Positions 37,037 through 39,780 of a stretch of 39,780 nucleotides of DNA are shown here, piece after piece. Every line of letters starts with the position of its first letter. Positions within the stretch are counted from its first letter, which is position 1. Source of the DNA: Ralstonia sp. TCR112 (GTDB lineage Bacteria; Pseudomonadota; Gammaproteobacteria; Burkholderiales; Burkholderiaceae); the NCBI RefSeq assembly GCF_007997035.1, contig NZ_VOSS01000126.1, positions 1 to 39,780 of the forward strand, read 5' to 3'. The position numbers and the translations under genes were made by a program. Under the pieces are notes generated by a model. It did not search any database, had not been told where the DNA came from, and saw nothing but the letters and a program-made list of their open reading frames with translations.

Positions 37037-37474
37037 ATGACCACAACCCCTCATCTCGCCGTACCGACGGGCTTTGAACTGCTGAACAAGCCGAGCCCCT
37101 TCCTGACGATGCTGGGGCCGGTGTATGCCAAGGGGATGGGCGCGTCGATGGTGATGGGTTTCCACGTACAGCATCACCACCTGAATCGGCGCGGCATCCT
37201 GCATGGCGGCGTGGTGGCATCGCTGGCCGATGCGGCGCTCGGTTACTGCCTGGCCGAACCCGGCGAAGGCACCGGCGGCGCGCTGGCCATGTCGACCGCC
37301 AGCCTGACGGTGGATTTCATCGCCTCTGCCGGAGAAGGCGACTGGATCGAGATCACCCCGGAGGGATTGCGCACGGGCAGCAAGCTGGCCTTTGCGCAGG
37401 CCCTCTTCCATCGCGGCGACCGGTTGATTGCGCGCGCGAGTGCCGTATTTGCCGTGCTCGGCGGACGTGTTTGA
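37037..37474 (+). CDS. PaaI-family hotdog thioesterase
   Basis: The 145-residue protein has the hotdog-fold signature HLNRRGILHGGVVASLADAA, with the HGG turn and the catalytic Asp of the PaaI group. The second strand pair follows (ALAMSTASLTVDFIASAGEGD). It hydrolyses acyl-CoA, probably to release CoA from stalled intermediates. It is 80 bases upstream of the acyl-CoA dehydrogenase on the same strand and divergent from a LysR gene, so it is likely regulated by it. The chain-length preference is not known. Confidence 0.9.
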   Translation: MTTTPHLAVPTGFELLNKPSPFLTMLGPVYAKGMGASMVMGFHVQHHHLNRRGILHGGVVASLADAALGYCLAEPGEGTGGALAMSTASLTVDFIASAGEGDWIEITPEGLRTGSKLAFAQALFHRGDRLIARASAVFAVLGGRV

Positions 37475-37554
37475 CGCATGGCCGAGCCCGTCTGTCTGAA
37501 CTGAGTTGATGGTTGCCCGTTCGAGGCGCTTGTTCGATGTACTGAGGAGACACC

Positions 37555-38817
37555 ATGAATTTCGATTACACGCCCAAGGTCAAGGAAATGCAGGCACGCC
37601 TGCTTGAATTCTTTGACCAGCACATCTACCCGAACGAGCACCGCTTCCACGAAGAAGTCGAAGCCAACCGCCGTGCCGGCAACGCGTGGATTCCCACCAA
37701 GGTCATCGAAGAGCTGAAGCCGCTGGCGCGCAAGGCCGGGCTGTGGAACCTGTTCCTGCCGCGTTCGCCGCGCGCGCCCGAAGGGCTGTCGAACCTCGAA
37801 TACGCACCGCTGTGCGAAATCATGGGCCGCGTGCCCTGGGCGCCGGAAGTGTTCAACTGCTCCGCGCCCGACACCGGCAACATGGAAACGCTGGAGCGCT
37901 ACGCGTCCGAAGAACTGAAAGACCGCTGGCTGGAGCCGCTGCTGCGCGGCGAGATCCGCTCCGCCTTCCTGATGACCGAGCCGGCCGTGGCCTCGTCGGA
38001 CGCCACCAACATCGAATGCCGCATCGAGCGCCAAGGCGACGAGTACGTCATCAACGGCCGCAAGTGGTGGTCGTCGGGCGCTGGCGACCCGCGCTGCGCC
38101 GTCTACATCGTCATGGGCAAGACCAACCCCGACGCCGGCCGCCACGAGCAGCAATCGATGATCGTGGTGCCGGCCAACGCGCCGGGCATCACCGTCATGC
38201 GCCCGCTGAGCGTGTTCGGTTACGACGATGCGCCGCACGGCCACATGGAAGTCGACCTCAAAAACGTGCGCGTGCCGGTGGGCAACATCCTGCTCGGTGA
38301 AGGCCGCGGCTTCGAGATCGCGCAGGGCCGCCTCGGCCCGGGCCGCATCCACCACTGCATGCGCAGCATCGGCGTGGCCGAGCGTGCGCTGGAGCTGATG
38401 TGCAAGCGCCTGTCGTCGCGCATCGCGTTCGGCAAGGCCATCGCGCAGCACAGCGTCTGGCACGAGCGCATTGCCGAAGCCCGCTGCATGATCGAACAGG
38501 CCCGCCTGCTGACGCTCAAGGCCGCGTACATGATGGACACCGTCGGCAACAAGGTCGCCAAGGCCGAGATCGCGATGATCAAGGTCGTGGCCCCGAACAT
38601 CGCGTGCCAGATCGTCGACTGGGCGATCCAGGCACACGGCGGCGGCGGCGTGTCGGGCGACTTCCCGCTGGCCTCGGCCTACGCGCACCAGCGCACGCTG
38701 CGCCTGGCCGACGGCCCGGACGAAGTGCACCGCGCGGCCATCGCCAAGCTGGAACTGGCCAAGCATCTGCACAGGCTTGCCGATGTGGCAGACATGCCAG
38801 TCACGCGCGGCGCGTAA
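37555..38817 (+). CDS. Acyl-CoA dehydrogenase, ACAD10/ACAD11 (LvaC-like) type
   Basis: The 420-residue flavoenzyme has the full acyl-CoA dehydrogenase fold. Segments match the dehydrogenase half of human ACAD11 closely: [20 protein letters not shown] (106-120), [49 protein letters not shown] and [11 protein letters not shown]. In ACAD11 this domain works together with a kinase domain on 4-hydroxyacyl-CoA, and the 4-phospho group is eliminated to give an enoyl-CoA. The kinase half is encoded about 5 kb upstream in this window (31493-32580). GAGGAG lies 6 bases before the ATG. A terminator follows. Confidence 0.95.
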   Translation: MNFDYTPKVKEMQARLLEFFDQHIYPNEHRFHEEVEANRRAGNAWIPTKVIEELKPLARKAGLWNLFLPRSPRAPEGLSNLEYAPLCEIMGRVPWAPEVFNCSAPDTGNMETLERYASEELKDRWLEPLLRGEIRSAFLMTEPAVASSDATNIECRIERQGDEYVINGRKWWSSGAGDPRCAVYIVMGKTNPDAGRHEQQSMIVVPANAPGITVMRPLSVFGYDDAPHGHMEVDLKNVRVPVGNILLGEGRGFEIAQGRLGPGRIHHCMRSIGVAERALELMCKRLSSRIAFGKAIAQHSVWHERIAEARCMIEQARLLTLKAAYMMDTVGNKVAKAEIAMIKVVAPNIACQIVDWAIQAHGGGGVSGDFPLASAYAHQRTLRLADGPDEVHRAAIAKLELAKHLHRLADVADMPVTRGA

Positions 38818-38842
38818 GGCCGGCACCACGGATCACTCCTTG

Positions 38843-38869
38843 CCCCCGCGTCAAGCGGGGTTTTTTTTT
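38843..38869 (+). terminator. Intrinsic terminator of the acyl-CoA dehydrogenase gene
   Basis: CCCCGC (38844-38849) pairs with GCGGGG (38855-38860) around GTCAA, followed by nine T. It is 26 bases after the stop. Confidence 0.93.
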
Positions 38870-38954
38870 GCCCGCGCAAGCCGTCAGCGCGTTTCGACGT
38901 TCTGTGCTTGAATGACCGGCTCTCCCTTCTTACCTGCTCAGGAGCACGCAAGTC

Positions 38955-39647
38955 ATGATCGACGTCTATAGCTGGGCCACGCCCAACGGGCATAAGGTGC
39001 ACATCATGCTGGAAGAATGCGGGCTGCCGTACCGCGTTCACGGCGTCAACATCGGTGCCGGCGACCAGTTCAAACCCGACTTCCTCAAGATCAGCCCCAA
39101 CAACAAGATCCCGGCCATCGTCGATCAGGATGGCCCGGACGGCAAACCGATTTCGCTGTTCGAATCGGGCGCGATCCTGCTGTACCTCGCCGGCAAGACG
39201 GGCAAGTTCCTGCCCGAGGACGTGCGCGGCAAATACGAAGTGCTGCAGTGGGTGATGTTCCAGATGGGGGGCGTCGGCCCGATGCTCGGCCAGGCACACC
39301 ACTTCCGCATCTACGCGCCTGAGAAGATCGAGTACGCGGTCAATCGGTATACGAACGAAGCGAAGCGTCTGTATGGCGTGATCGACAAGCGCTTGTCGGA
39401 ATCCAAATACTTGGGCGGGCCGGAGTATTCCATCGCCGATATTGCGACGTGGCCGTGGCTGCGGAGCTGGAAGAACCAGGGGATCGAGCTGTCGGATTAC
39501 CCGAAGCTGCAGCGCTGGTTTGAGGCCATTGAAGAACGCCCGGCCGTGCAGCGCGCGGTGAAGGTGCTGGCCCAGGAACGGCCTGCGGTGCAGGACGACA
39601 AGGCGAAGGAGATTTTGTTTGGGGCTACGCAGTATCAGCGGCGTTGA
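38955..39647 (+). CDS. yfcG: Glutathione S-transferase, YfcG/nu class (disulfide-bond oxidoreductase)
   Basis: The 230-residue protein closely resembles E. coli YfcG in segments: WATPNGHKVHIMLEE, LKISPNNKIPAIVD, LFESGAILLYLA and GGVGPMLGQAHHFR. YFSIADIA-type YSIADIATWPWLRSW is the C-domain capping motif. Nu-class GSTs bind two glutathione molecules and act as glutathione-dependent disulfide reductases rather than classic transferases. The TPNGHK loop carries the active-site Thr and Asn. AGGAG lies 11 bases before the ATG. It stands alone between two terminators. Confidence 0.93.
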   Translation: MIDVYSWATPNGHKVHIMLEECGLPYRVHGVNIGAGDQFKPDFLKISPNNKIPAIVDQDGPDGKPISLFESGAILLYLAGKTGKFLPEDVRGKYEVLQWVMFQMGGVGPMLGQAHHFRIYAPEKIEYAVNRYTNEAKRLYGVIDKRLSESKYLGGPEYSIADIATWPWLRSWKNQGIELSDYPKLQRWFEAIEERPAVQRAVKVLAQERPAVQDDKAKEILFGATQYQRR

Positions 39648-39670
39648 TTCGGCGTTTTCCTTTGCTGGAG

Positions 39671-39697
39671 GGGCTGCCTTGTTTGGCGGCCTTTTTT
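39671..39697 (+). terminator. Intrinsic terminator of yfcG
   Basis: GGCTGCC (39672-39678) pairs with GGCGGCC (39685-39691), one G-U pair, 6-base loop, followed by six T. Confidence 0.85.
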
Positions 39698-39725
39698 GTT
39701 TTTGTGGTTGGGGTTTTGTTTTGTT

Positions 39726-39779
39726 CCCCTGCGGGGGCTGGCTCTTGTGGTGCATCTCTATTTCACCCCCTGCCGGGGG
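39726..39779. repeat. Two similar short C/G hairpins at the window end
   Basis: CCCC-TGC-GGGG (39726-39736) and CCCCC-TGCC-GGGGG (39766-39779) are near-copies 29 bases apart, both with TGC loops. They follow an unusual G/T-rich stretch (39692-39725). The second hairpin reaches the window edge, so it may belong to the terminator of the next gene. Confidence 0.4.
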
Positions 39780-39780
39780 C

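Noticed and set aside
37243-38829. A 528-codon minus-strand frame opposite the acyl-CoA dehydrogenase
   Set aside because: Antisense shadow; the plus strand encodes a complete acyl-CoA dehydrogenase with a ribosome site and terminator.

Overview
The window reads as a chromosomal segment of a beta-proteobacterium of the Burkholderiales, most likely a Ralstonia species (pickettii/insidiosa/mannitolilytica type). The basis is high GC content, strong GC bias at third codon positions, and a gene order I associate with Ralstonia: fimV-asd-leuB-leuD-leuC-gltA-sdhE-sdhBADC-gntR on one strand facing mdh-citE-prpB-acnA on the other. The species cannot be fixed from the sequence alone. I see no insertion sequence, phage gene, CRISPR array, rRNA or tRNA.

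Region 1 (1-5552, minus strand): the 5' end of fimV, then asd, a 48-codon membrane or leader ORF, and leuB, leuD and leuC. A weak terminator follows leuB. A fresh promoter then appears to serve the small ORF and asd. The small ORF ends in a Thr/Ile/Lys-rich stretch and is followed by a strong hairpin just before asd.

Region 2 (5725-11934, minus strand): the central-carbon block sdhC-sdhD-sdhA-sdhB-sdhE-gltA, ended by a clean terminator. Upstream of it lies a GntR/HutC-type regulator.

Region 3 (11935-19386): a divergent promoter region with a perfect palindrome (GTCTTATATAAGAC) and a good sigma70-type promoter for mdh. Then come mdh with a terminator, a CitE-like lyase, prpB, an exported MliC-like protein, a 140-residue protein of unknown function, and acnA. 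The acnA gene carries a one-base deletion. Genes for citrate synthase, succinate dehydrogenase, malate dehydrogenase, aconitase and methylisocitrate lyase therefore lie together.

Region 4 (19541-28267): mixed housekeeping genes. They are a small Pro/Ala-rich membrane protein, a DUF2863 protein, a family-5 solute-binding protein, a lipoprotein with a histone-H1-like tail, an M14 carboxypeptidase next to yaaA, an unpaired PIN-domain protein, a YbdL-like aminotransferase and a glutathione S-transferase.

Region 5 (28377-39697): an acyl-CoA and fatty-acid region. It holds a 3-hydroxyacyl-CoA dehydrogenase, an enoyl-CoA hydratase, a histidine phosphatase, an APH-type kinase, a VOC protein plus an atypical SDR with a divergent LysR regulator, a ZntB-like transporter, a second LysR regulator, a PaaI-type thioesterase, an acyl-CoA dehydrogenase and a YfcG-like GST. 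The kinase and the dehydrogenase match the two halves of human ACAD11, recently tied to 4-hydroxyacyl-CoA catabolism, and also resemble bacterial LvaA/LvaC. This is the most interesting candidate system here.

Three genes (acnA, the kinase, the VOC gene) look frameshifted by one missing base. Two of the three have the same context, GCCGGT read as GCCGT, so sequencing error is a serious alternative to real mutation.
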